In this document: piece after piece, positions 53,429 through 62,400 of the stretch
How positions within the stretch are numbered: the stretch's first letter is position 1
How the letters are laid out: each line of letters begins with the position of its first letter
Assembly (NCBI GenBank): GCA_009772935.1
Contig: WOUR01000013.1
Coordinates: 62,001 to 126,000, forward strand
Direction of reading: 5' to 3'
From: Rhodospirillaceae bacterium
Lineage (GTDB): Bacteria; Pseudomonadota; Alphaproteobacteria; Reyranellales; Reyranellaceae
Length of the DNA: 64,000 nt
The notes under the pieces: model-generated
The model's database searches: none
Told to the model about the DNA's origin: nothing
Seen by the model: the letters and a program-made list of their open reading frames with translations, nothing else
Program-made: the position numbers and the translations under genes

Positions 53429-53849
53429 GAACGAGCTCCAGGTACTGATTGATGCCGGCCGCAGGGCGCCAGAGTTTCGAGGGCAGCTCGTGCCGCCAGT
53501 TGTCATGGCCGACGATGCTTTCGCGATCACAGGGCAAATACAGCGCAGTGCCGCCCTTCCAGTCGGGGCGGAACACCGTGCCGAGCCGCCCGCCTTTGCT
53601 GCGCGGCCAGCGTGCCACGGGCAAAACGGCGTTCTTCTCGGGATCCCACGGCCCACCGGTCGGCGGTTGCTGCGGGTAGCCGGCGCAGTTGAGGCGCAGC
53701 ACGTAGGCGTGGCCGTCGGCTGCGGTGACGGCGATCGCCACATGCGGCCAGGCGATGCCGATCAGGCGCCAGCGGCCTTCCAGCTGGGCGAGGCGGAAAG
53801 CAGGCTTTCCGATGTCGGCGCAGAAAGCCCGCTCATCCGGGAGGCTCAT
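53376..53849 (-). CDS. E2-like ubiquitin-conjugating protein
   Basis: 157 aa from ATG 53849; AAGGAG overlaps the TAA of the ubiquitin-like gene. A UBC-like core is recognisable: [20 protein letters not shown] (the YPxxPP turn of E2 enzymes) and, after a strand, [20 protein letters not shown]. There Cys107 is the candidate catalytic Cys, followed by the His-Asn-Trp of bacterial E2 forms. It would receive the activated ubiquitin-like protein from the E1-like protein and transfer it to a target. No E3 gene is seen. Confidence 0.83.
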   Translation of the reverse strand: MSLPDERAFCADIGKPAFRLAQLEGRWRLIGIAWPHVAIAVTAADGHAYVLRLNCAGYPQQPPTGGPWDPEKNAVLPVARWPRSKGGRLGTVFRPDWKGGTALYLPCDRESIVGHDNWRHELPSKLWRPAAGINQYLELVHELLNCADYCPSVGAAA

Positions 53850-53859
53850 ACGCCGCTCC

Positions 53860-54351
53860 TTAGCCGTTGATGCGCTCGTTGGGGACGAGGTCGAAGGCGA
53901 CCTTGCAGGCCGGGCAGGAGGCGATCGTGCCCAGATGCGTGCCCGGATCCGGCCGGTCCTTGGTGCCGGCGATTTGGAGCACGTGCTCACCCGCCTCTTG
54001 CGGCGTCATGCCGAACTTCTTCTCGGCCGCCCAGGTCTTGACGCGTTCCACGGTCGTGCTCGGTCCGAAGCGGTGGTGTACGGTCTCGCCGTTGAAGGTG
54101 ATGGCCACCGCCACATGGCGGCAGCGGTGCAGGTGGGCCTTGATGGCGGACTGGCCGGCGCGGTCGCGGACCAGGCTGCGCTCATCCATCGGCTCGTCGC
54201 GGTCCTCGAGATAGATCAGGGTCTCCTTGTCGAGGCCGTGCTTCTCGATGATCGCGATCTTGATGGCGGCGAAGGTCTGATCCGGGGTGGCTTCGAAATG
54301 CGCGATTTCGCGGATTCCCTCGCCCTGGTAGAAGACGTCGATTGAGGTCAT
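53860..54351 (-). CDS. Tandem ubiquitin-like protein (multiubiquitin-type)
   Basis: 163 aa from ATG 54351, with AAGGAG 8 bases upstream (GTG 54360 is less likely). Two beta-grasp units are visible: residues about 2-75 ([31 protein letters not shown]) and about 76-163 ([68 protein letters not shown]). The chain ends in a glycine, as needed for E1 adenylation without trimming. It is the first gene of the E2-JAMM-E1 operon and is preceded by a promoter-like block shared with the sigma-factor operon. Confidence 0.88.
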   Translation of the reverse strand: MTSIDVFYQGEGIREIAHFEATPDQTFAAIKIAIIEKHGLDKETLIYLEDRDEPMDERSLVRDRAGQSAIKAHLHRCRHVAVAITFNGETVHHRFGPSTTVERVKTWAAEKKFGMTPQEAGEHVLQIAGTKDRPDPGTHLGTIASCPACKVAFDLVPNERING

Positions 54352-54403
54352 GTGAAGCACTCCTTGCTGGGATCAGGAGTGCGGCCCCTTTGCCATTCTC
54401 CGT

Positions 54404-54444
54404 CCCTTCAAAAGGTGATCGGAAAAATCAGCAAGGACCCGGAA
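54404..54444 (-). promoter_or_regulatory. Shared promoter-like block upstream of the ubiquitin-like operon
   Basis: On the minus strand: TTCCGGGT (54444-54437), 16 bases including a T-run, GATCACCT (54420-54413), 2 bases, TGAAGGG (54410-54404). The identical blocks with identical spacings occur at 59357-59397 before the sigma-factor gene. It ends 52 bases before the start codon. It looks like -35 and -10 boxes for a dedicated sigma factor. Confidence 0.7.
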
Positions 54445-54462
54445 AGGCCGTGGCGATCTTTT

Positions 54463-57400
54463 TTACGAGAGGTCCAGCGATCCGTTCGGCGTTGCGGGGC
54501 AAATGAAAAAATGAGGGCAACGCGGACAGGTGACGGCGTCGATCTCGGTCGGGAAGTCTCCGGCGTTGATCCCGGAAAGCATGACTTGGGTCTCATCGCG
54601 CCGATTGTCGAACTTCTCGTCGCTAAGCTCGACGAACTCCATGACGCCGTCAGTCAGGTGCAAGGCCTCGACCACGAACCCGTCTTTGAAATGCACCTCG
54701 CCAGCGAGACGGTAGAGAGTGTATTCGAGCCCATCGTATTCCCTCTGCGTCCTGTACCCGGTGCGCACGCGTCTCAACACGACCTTGCCGTCGAGCATTT
54801 CGGCGCGTTCGTTAGGTTCGACAACGACGCGGCCGTTCGGGAAATCGATGGCGAGTGGCTCCGATTGCCGGAATCGTCGACCCGCCCCTGAACGTACCAA
54901 CGCGCCGACCAGGCGGGAGGCGAGCCGCCGGTAATCGTCAGTAAAGGCATGGCCCTTGGGACCGCGATCTTGCCAGATCGACTCGAAGGCCGCCTCCGCG
55001 TCAGCTTCCGCGGGATTGCCTTCTAGACGCGCCTGCGACATCCAGCGGATCAGCTCATAAAGGCAATCATGTGTGCGAGCGAAGGCTGTCGCCTTACGGG
55101 CTCCCCCTAGGCCCAGAACGTGCGTGTAGAAGAATCGACGCGGGCATTTCTGATAGAGCTCGAGTCGCCGATCGGAGAGGATCCAGTCAGGACCGTACGT
55201 GATTTCGATGGGCTGCGGACGCGGGGCATCGGGCGGCAACGGGACAGTCGGCGGAGAAGCCGTCTCGCGCACCAGCCGCAACAAGGGCTTGGTTAGAAGC
55301 TTGGACGAAGATCGGTTGCCTCCTTTTGGGTAGAGGCGCGTCTGGTATAGCCGCAAATGCGTGCGCGCACGCGACATCGCCACAAAGAACAGACATTCCT
55401 CTTCCATGGCGTGGGAGCGCTTGGCTTCGTCTGAAACGCTGCCCTGCGCACCCGCGATGAGCCCGACCGGCGGCGGACAGCGTTGGCCCGTGTAGGAGGT
55501 CGGGAAGCTTCGCGTCCCAAGGCCAGGCACATGTACGGCCTCGAACTCAAGTCCCTTGCTCCCGTGAACCGTCATCAGCCGGACTGCATCCATGTGGAGG
55601 GCAGAGGCCGGCACTTGGCGTAGGTCGCGCTCTTCTGCGAGCAGGACGAGTTGGCGGACGCGATCGAGAGCGCGTTGAATCGGAAGGCCGAACCCGACCG
55701 GGCTGTGGTCACGCAGGAAATTCAGAAACTGCCAGACTGCAACACTGCGCATCCGAGCCGGGATCGTGGCCGCACCGGCCATGCTGCGGCCGATGTCGGT
55801 TCGGTCGAGTAAGTAGGTGGTGAGAAAGTCCCAAGGCTGGCTTTGCAGGGCGAGGCCTTGCAGATCGGCCGAGAGCCGCCGGAAGCCGTCGGCAGCCTCG
55901 TTGGACAGGCCGGGCAGCGTAGCGAGGTCGGCGAGACGCTCCAAGGAGCGCTTTCGCTCATTGCGTAAGTGAGTAAGAGCCGCGTGAACGTCCTGAAGCG
56001 GAATGCCATATCGCGGTAGCGCACCCACGCGAACGAGCGCATCGCCGAAGGGATCCACTGCCAGACTCATCAACGCCAAGAGGTCGCGGATTTCACCGCG
56101 TTCAAACAAGCTTCCTAAATGAAGGACCGGAATGTTTCGTGCCTCGAGAGCGGCGGCGATTTCATTCAGGCGTCGGTTGGAACGGCAAAGAACCGCCTGG
56201 TCGCGCAGCGGGACGCCCTTCCGCTCCAATTCTTGGATGGCGGCGGCAATTCCCTCCTCTTCATCCTCATCGCGATCAAACTTGCGCAAATCAAGCCCGT
56301 CCGGACCGGCGCCACGATCCGCGGTGAGCTTGAGCGGCAGCATGTCCTTGGACGCGCCCATATCCTTCGCGAATGCCATGAAGGCATCGATGATCTGCTG
56401 GGTCGAGCGGTAGCTGATGCCGAGTTGATCGATGTCGGCCGATGGAAACAATTCGGACTGGAAACCCGCCATGTTGGCGGAGGATGCGCCTCGAAAGCGG
56501 TAGATCGACTGTCGCGCATCACCCACGACCCACAGGCGCTTGCCGTCGCCGGCAATGGCCTTAACCAGGCGCACGCTCGCCCGGTTCACATCTTGGTATT
56601 CATCGACGAGAACATGGCGGTGCCGCAACTGAACGGCGGCTCGGATTGCCTCGCTACCTTCAAGGAGCCGGGTCGGCCCCATGATCAAGTCGCCGAAATC
56701 TACGGCCTTGTGGTCGGCCTTGGCGCGCTCGTAACGTTCGTAGACAGCAGCAATCTCCAGGCACTTCTGCGCGGCTACCTGTTTCTCCTCGTCTTCGCCC
56801 GCGTCCTCTTCCATCTGCTTGGCAAGAGCGAGATACCTCTTGTCGTCGTAGAGTTCATCCTTGGCCCGTGAGATCGCGCCCAAAATCTCTTTGAGGATCA
56901 AAGCCGGATCCCAAAGATTGCGATAGTGAACAAGCGGCAAGGTGGGCAGGATTTCTTCAAGGACCGCAATCGCGTCGCTGCGATCGAACAGTGCCGGGTC
57001 GGCGGGAAGCTTGAACTCCTCGTAGTATCGGCGAATGAGATCGAGCCCGAAGGCATGGAATGTGCCAATCCAAATCTTCGGAGCCTTTTCGGGCACCGCA
57101 GCACTGACGCGCTCAGTCAGTTCACCAGCCGCCCGATTGGAGAACGTCAATACAAGGATTGAAGCAGGATCGACCCCATCGTCCAGCAAAGAGAGAATTC
57201 GTCTGACCAGCGTCTTCGTTTTTCCAGTGCCAGGACCGGCCTGGAGCTGAAACGGCGTACCGCGATGCGCAGCCGCGCGGTCCTGCGCCGGATCCGGACG
57301 TGACGGACGGGCGAGGGGACTTTCCGCTTCTTCTTCTGTGGGAGCTGGGGGAAGAAGGATCGCATCGAGGATCTGCTGCCGCACTAGCGGGACGGGCAAG

Positions 57401-57891
57401 TCGAGCTGTCTCGCAATGTCCGAGGCGCTGGCGCCCTCTTCGACAAACAGCCGGCGGGCCAATGATCGCGGAAAAAGGAACTCGCGTGCGAATACATTGG
57501 CTTGTAGCTCTCGACGCTCATGCGCGCCATAGTCCTCAACGCGCTGAAGGCCGACAGGCGCGGCTTCCATTGAACGCGATGGATCCACATCTTCCGAACT
57601 GCAGGTGGCCGATCCCCCGTGAATGCACTCGTGTCCGATTTCGTGCGCCACAACAAGCGCGCGTTGCGACGCTTTACCAATCTGCTCGGCGAATATCGTT
57701 CCGCTTTGATCGTCGAAAACGGCGCGTGCGCCTTTCAGCGCCGGGTCGCCGGTCGGCAGCCATGCCAATTCAAGCTCGAGATGCTTGATGGCAGCATCGA
57801 TCAGCTCCAAGGGCTTCTTTGGGGGCGTGCCGCGCGCCACCTGATGATGCAACTGCTCCGCGGCAACACGAATGGGTTCAAACGAATCCAT
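54463..57891 (-). CDS. ImmA/IrrE peptidase-SF1 helicase-PD-(D/E)XK-like fusion
   Basis: 1142 aa. Residues about 20-180 form an ImmA/IrrE metallopeptidase: HEIGH at 83-87 and a downstream Glu in ERRELQANVFAREFLFP. Residues about 200-860 are a UvrD/PcrA helicase: Walker A QAGPGTGKTKT (217-227), DEYQDV (430-435), GDARQSIYRFRGA, YRSTQQI, VHGSKGLEFEAV and VAMSRARTHL. The C-terminal part has a Cys before RRFFYTHVLG (around 920) and CPRCPHFFICPA (1122-1133), the Fe-S cysteine pattern of AddB/RecB-type nucleases. The expected GxxDRID...DYKTG catalytic motif reads RAEM...LRRVRTG, so the nuclease is probably inactive. The gene follows the 218-aa protein by 2 bases. Confidence 0.87.
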   Translation of the reverse strand: MDSFEPIRVAAEQLHHQVARGTPPKKPLELIDAAIKHLELELAWLPTGDPALKGARAVFDDQSGTIFAEQIGKASQRALVVAHEIGHECIHGGSATCSSEDVDPSRSMEAAPVGLQRVEDYGAHERRELQANVFAREFLFPRSLARRLFVEEGASASDIARQLDLPVPLVRQQILDAILLPPAPTEEEAESPLARPSRPDPAQDRAAAHRGTPFQLQAGPGTGKTKTLVRRILSLLDDGVDPASILVLTFSNRAAGELTERVSAAVPEKAPKIWIGTFHAFGLDLIRRYYEEFKLPADPALFDRSDAIAVLEEILPTLPLVHYRNLWDPALILKEILGAISRAKDELYDDKRYLALAKQMEEDAGEDEEKQVAAQKCLEIAAVYERYERAKADHKAVDFGDLIMGPTRLLEGSEAIRAAVQLRHRHVLVDEYQDVNRASVRLVKAIAGDGKRLWVVGDARQSIYRFRGASSANMAGFQSELFPSADIDQLGISYRSTQQIIDAFMAFAKDMGASKDMLPLKLTADRGAGPDGLDLRKFDRDEDEEEGIAAAIQELERKGVPLRDQAVLCRSNRRLNEIAAALEARNIPVLHLGSLFERGEIRDLLALMSLAVDPFGDALVRVGALPRYGIPLQDVHAALTHLRNERKRSLERLADLATLPGLSNEAADGFRRLSADLQGLALQSQPWDFLTTYLLDRTDIGRSMAGAATIPARMRSVAVWQFLNFLRDHSPVGFGLPIQRALDRVRQLVLLAEERDLRQVPASALHMDAVRLMTVHGSKGLEFEAVHVPGLGTRSFPTSYTGQRCPPPVGLIAGAQGSVSDEAKRSHAMEEECLFFVAMSRARTHLRLYQTRLYPKGGNRSSSKLLTKPLLRLVRETASPPTVPLPPDAPRPQPIEITYGPDWILSDRRLELYQKCPRRFFYTHVLGLGGARKATAFARTHDCLYELIRWMSQARLEGNPAEADAEAAFESIWQDRGPKGHAFTDDYRRLASRLVGALVRSGAGRRFRQSEPLAIDFPNGRVVVEPNERAEMLDGKVVLRRVRTGYRTQREYDGLEYTLYRLAGEVHFKDGFVVEALHLTDGVMEFVELSDEKFDNRRDETQVMLSGINAGDFPTEIDAVTCPRCPHFFICPATPNGSLDLS

Positions 57892-57893
57892 TT

Positions 57894-58550
57894 CTAATCC
57901 CGGAAGGACAGCAAGCGACGTTGCTGCGCCTCGGTCAATCCCGAACTCCTAACCGCTTGCTCGAAGGTCTGTCTTGGTACTGTCTTGGGCTTCCCTTCAG
58001 CTTTGTAGAGCTGGCGTCCAGCGGCGACGGACTCTTGTGCCGCGTAGAGATGGGCAGACATCGCCTCGAAATCTTCGTCTGTTTCCTCGGCGAGATGTCG
58101 GCAATACCCTCTTGGTATCGTTACAGGATCTATGTTCCTGTCTCGCAGCTTCGACAGGAAAACATTACTGACATCGAGCTGTGAGACGAGCCTGCGAAAT
58201 TCTTGCCGATCAAGGTCTACGAAAGGATTCGCAACGGAAGTCGTCGCGGCCCGCGCGGGCGGGGTCACCGCCCGCGCTTGCCGTCGCTCATAGAGTTGAT
58301 TCTCGAACTGGCTCATGACACGCGAGACGATCGGGCTAATCGTGTCGGTATCGACGGGAACATCCTCCTCGTCGTTCCGATGCATCAGGGAGTCGATCGC
58401 AAGCTCAATGGCGAATTCGGTGAGCGCATTGGCATGGTTCGGATAGCGCCGAGCGAATTCGTCGAGCAGTTCGGCGTCTGGAACAGCCTTCGCCAGCGAC
58501 ATGGCGTACATGGCGTCTCGCAGGGACATCTGGGTGGTGGCGTTGATCAT
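57894..58550 (-). CDS. Unknown 218-aa protein encoded beside the sigma factor
   Basis: I do not recognise a family. The protein is soluble and mostly helical, with an acidic N-terminal half (DEFARRYPNHANALTEFAIELAIDSL, NDEEDVPVDTDTIS), an Ala/Pro-rich linker (about 98-110) and a helical C-terminus ending LTEAQQRRLLSFRD. Its start overlaps the sigma stop by 4 bases (ATGA), and it ends 2 bases before the ImmA-helicase fusion. A gene wedged between a sigma factor and an ImmA-type peptidase is a good candidate for an anti-sigma factor cleaved by the peptidase. That is inference from position only. Confidence 0.65.
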   Translation of the reverse strand: MINATTQMSLRDAMYAMSLAKAVPDAELLDEFARRYPNHANALTEFAIELAIDSLMHRNDEEDVPVDTDTISPIVSRVMSQFENQLYERRQARAVTPPARAATTSVANPFVDLDRQEFRRLVSQLDVSNVFLSKLRDRNIDPVTIPRGYCRHLAEETDEDFEAMSAHLYAAQESVAAGRQLYKAEGKPKTVPRQTFEQAVRSSGLTEAQQRRLLSFRD

Positions 58551-59308
58551 AGGTCCTCCTTCAAAGTCTTGAGCTGCTTGTCGGCGCGACGCAGCCGGTC
58601 ACGGACGGTACGGCCTTTCACCTTCATAATTTCAGCGGTCTCGTCTTCTGTATGTCCGATGATACGCCGGAGGACGACGGCACGCTTTTGGTGGGCGGGC
58701 AGGCGATCCAGGGCGGCAATGACCTCTGGCAGATAGAGTGCATTCTCCTGCGATGGACCAATGCTTGCCATCCGCGAGAGCCGCGCCAGCATCTCGTCGT
58801 CAAAGGCAGCTTCCCCTTCGCCGTCGTCGGTTTGGGGCAAATCGGTCAGCTCCTTGCGCTTTACCAGCGCTTTGCGGACGTGATCGATCCGAAGGAAGCG
58901 CAGAGCACGCAGAAACTTGCATTCATAGAAGTCCAACTCGCCTTCGTGTCCTTCCGTGCCATCTTGTGTGAACATCATCGCGAGATCGCTGAGAATGTCG
59001 TGCCGGATGGATTCGGCGTTGCGTATCCGGCTATCCGGCACGGTCCGCTCGAGATTGGCCTCGGCTCGCTTGAGGAGCTGCGGCATCAGCACGCGCGCGA
59101 CGCGGTCATCGCCACGGCGGATGGCATCGCGAATGAGATGAACCAGACATTCCGATGGCAGGAGATCGTCGGACCGTGAATTCGTCTCACGCGTCCGGCG
59201 GGAGAGCGTGGCCCAATCCTGGGTCAGCGCGATGTCGATCTTCCCTTCGATGCCCGGCGGGCGGGTCAGGACGCCCTTGTCGTTCTTCTTCACCAATGGA
59301 CGTGCCAT
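58547..59308 (-). CDS. Sigma-70-like alternative sigma factor
   Basis: 253 aa from ATG 59308; AAAGGGGG lies upstream, and the promoter-like block at 59357-59397 excludes a longer start. Region 4 is convincing: EVIAALDRLPAHQKRAVVLRRIIGHTEDETAEIMKVKGRTVRDRLRRAD, a helix-turn-helix for the -35 box. A region-2-like helix is FYECKFLRALRFLRIDHVRKAL (about 120-142). No region 1.1 or 3 is evident, so it is an ECF-like factor with an extended N-terminus. It is the first gene of the operon continuing with the 218-aa protein and the helicase fusion. Confidence 0.82.
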   Translation of the reverse strand: MARPLVKKNDKGVLTRPPGIEGKIDIALTQDWATLSRRTRETNSRSDDLLPSECLVHLIRDAIRRGDDRVARVLMPQLLKRAEANLERTVPDSRIRNAESIRHDILSDLAMMFTQDGTEGHEGELDFYECKFLRALRFLRIDHVRKALVKRKELTDLPQTDDGEGEAAFDDEMLARLSRMASIGPSQENALYLPEVIAALDRLPAHQKRAVVLRRIIGHTEDETAEIMKVKGRTVRDRLRRADKQLKTLKEDL

Positions 59309-59356
59309 ATCGCCCCCTTTCAGCAGCGAGTCTTGTTGGGCGTCCAATCCGGCCCG

Positions 59357-59397
59357 CCCTTCATCAGGTGATCGAAAAAAGAGTGGGACACCCGGAA
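59357..59397 (-). promoter_or_regulatory. Shared promoter-like block upstream of the sigma-factor operon
   Basis: On the minus strand: TTCCGGGT (59397-59390), 16 bases with a T-run, GATCACCT (59373-59366), 2 bases, TGAAGGG (59363-59357). All 23 block bases match the copy at 54404-54444 with identical spacings. It ends 48 bases before the sigma start, fitting autoregulation by the sigma factor. Confidence 0.7.
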
Positions 59398-59499
59398 GCA
59401 CGCCGCCGAAAATATTTGGAAGGAACGATTACTCAATCAAATCAGCAAGTTAGCTGAGGCGATAACACAAATCATGGAAAATTGCCGGGATCCGGGCTT

Positions 59500-62400
59500 T
59501 CACGCCGCCTTCGAAAGCTGCGCTGCCGGGCTGCCAACCAGCGGCAGCGTGGCCTCGCCCACAGGAACTCCCAGGACCTTGCGAGCGACTTTCAAGAGAT
59601 GGCCATGATGCGTGAAAAAAAGGACCTGCGTCTTCTTCGCGAGTTCGCCCAACACGCGGAAGCCCGCGGCCGCCCGCTGGTCATCGAAATTGATGAACAA
59701 GTCGTCGGCGATGAATGGCATGGGTTCGGCGTGGTCGAGGTAGTCCTCGACCGCAGCAATCCGGAGCGCAAGATAGAGCTGGTCCGCCGTACCGGTGCTC
59801 ATTCCGGCGACCTGTACCCGCCGGCCGTCCTGGCGGATGCCGGTGAGCTGTACATTGTCTTGCTCGTCGAATTCGAGCTGCAGGGTTTCGAACGACCTGC
59901 AGGTGAGGATGGCGAACAGCTCGCCCGCACGCTTGAGCAAGGGCGCCTGCTTCTCTCGCCGGTAGCGGTCTATCGCCCATTGCAGCAACACGATCGCGGA
60001 ACGCAGCCGGACATACTGTTCGGCGATCTCGGTCATCTCGGCAAGCGCCGCCTGCCGATCCGCCGCGTCCCTGGCCGCCTTGTCGTCCCCGCCGACGGCC
60101 ACATAAGCTTGGCGAGCTGCGTTTCGGTTCTCGCGCGCCTCCATTAGGCGATTGCGCAATTCTTGCAGTTCCTCGGTGATCGTGTGTTCCTTCGCCGCAA
60201 TTGCGTCGAGGTCGCTGCCCGCGCACTCAGCGCTCAGATCCGCAACCGAAAGACCGTCTCCGTCCTGCGTCAGCGCCGCTGTGAGGCGATCAAGTTCGAC
60301 CATCAGCATGCGCATCTCATCGGACCGCTGAATCGCGATCCGAAGGTCGTCCATCGATGCAACGCCTGCCGCTCGCTGCAGCTGCGCGATGATTTCGTGG
60401 GCTTCACCGCTCGACTCGCGCCACTCTGCGATCTTCTCCTGGACGTTGCCGATGTCCGAATCCTTCGCGGCTTTGAGATCGCGCATGCGTACCGCCTCGG
60501 CGACCAGGCGATCAATCTCCAAGACCGCTTCCTCGGAGTCGGTGCCCTCCAGGTGTGGCGCGATGGATTGCGCCAACGCCGCCACATCGGCCTCGAACGC
60601 CCCAATATCCCGCTCAATCTTCTCGATCCGCTCATGCCGCAAGTCATTGATCCGGGCGGCCGTCTCGCGCATGTCGTCGATGGCGTTGATCTGCGCTTCG
60701 ACGGTCTCGAGCGTGGCCATTGCGGGGAATTGCAGCACCTTTAATGCCGTCTCCCAGGAGGTGCTCCACTCTTTCCATTTGGCTTCAGCTTCTTCCAGGG
60801 CCTTGCGCTTGCGTGCAACTGCGCTCGACGCCTTTTGCCGTGCCGCATCAAGGTCCCGCCGGCTTTGGGCGGCATTCTCATGCGTGCGTTCCACGGCCGC
60901 GGCGGCCTCGATGACGAGATGGAGTGGCTGCATGACCAGCGAGACTGTAGGGAGCCCCAGCACATCAAGTTCGGCCAGGAGGATACGTTTGGCCTCGGCT
61001 TCACGCTGTTGCCACGTGCCAGTATGCCGCTCGGCCGTCCCCAGCTGGGCGACCAGGTCCACGATTTCGGATCGAATGCGCAGCCACTCAATCATCACGT
61101 CGGGATCCTGGGGCGCGACAGGGGTTCCCGACCAAAGACCGTCCCAGGCAGCATCCAGTACGGTGCGTTCTTCCGCGAGCGCCTTCTCTTCCAGGCTCAG
61201 CGAGCCTAGCAGGTCGTCCTGCTCGCTAATCTGTCTGCCGTTGACGGCAAGTTGCGCCGCGGCGTCTGCGTTCTCGAAGCGCCGATCCGCAGCCGCGTCG
61301 ACAATGCGAATGGCGGCCTCGAATTCTCCCGCCAGCTCACCTGACGGGCTGAACGCCGCTATTTCGTCTTCGGAAATCGCAACGCCTTCAAGATGGCGGC
61401 GCCGAATGATCGACCAGCCGGTGTCGCGCCGGCTGCGCAAACGTTCCAGCTCGTCGGCCCCCACGACGTGTTCGTCCGCGCTGAGACGCTCGTAGGCTTT
61501 TCGATGCCGTCCGCGCTCTTGCTCCGCATTGCGGATGCGTTCACGGCAGGTTCGCTGCCGCTGTTCCAGACTGCGACGGGCTTCACGATGAGCGTCAACC
61601 GAAGCCAGCGGCGGAACGGGCATCGATTCCAGCGCCCCGTAGTCCGACACTGCCGGGTGCAAAGTTTTCAGCGCTCGGCCAATCGCGGTCCGCACCTCCT
61701 GCTCCTCGCGCCGCGAGTTCGCAATTTGGCCTGCGAAGTCGCCAAGTTCGCGGGTGGCCTTGATGACCATCGCGAGCTTGGCGACGTCCGTCAGTGCGCC
61801 AAGCCTTTCTAGATCGGCAACGATCTCGCCGAGTTTCTCCTCGGCTTCGGCCACCGCGCTTTTGGCATTCTCCACCGCCCCCGACTGCACGCCATGGCGA
61901 TTGAGCAACCCACGAAGGACCGCCACTTTGGCTTTGGCAGGGATGCGCGCGATCAGTTGATCGATATTGCCGCTCCACTCAAGCTCGGCCGCGAGGCGGT
62001 TGAGGCTTGCCACGGCTGCGGCCAGTTCCGCTCGGCGCTTGGGCAGGTCGGCTTTGCCGGCGCGAATCTGAATGCGACGATCACGGAGTTGGGCGATATC
62101 TTCAGCGCGCGCGAGCAGAGCGTCATCGAACGTCAAGGCCGCACGTTCGGCCTCGAGTGCCCCGATCTGCTCGCTCAGGGCCGAGATACGTGTCGTGGCC
62201 GCTGCTTCATCCTTCGCTGCCATTTCCAGAGCCTTGAAAGCGTCCGCCTCGAACGGGGTGACCTCCCCGAGCATCTGGATAGCGCTTTGCGTCTCCTCGC
62301 GTTTGCGCACATCGCGGCAGACCCGGCGTATGCGGCTGAGCTTGCGCAGCTCCGCCGACTTGAGCTCGATTTCGCTTTCGATGGTACAGTAAGCATCGCT

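Noticed and set aside
59308..59401. Longer start for the sigma-factor gene
   Set aside because: The extra residues have no family match and the extension would overlap the conserved promoter-like block; ATG 59308 has a ribosome site.
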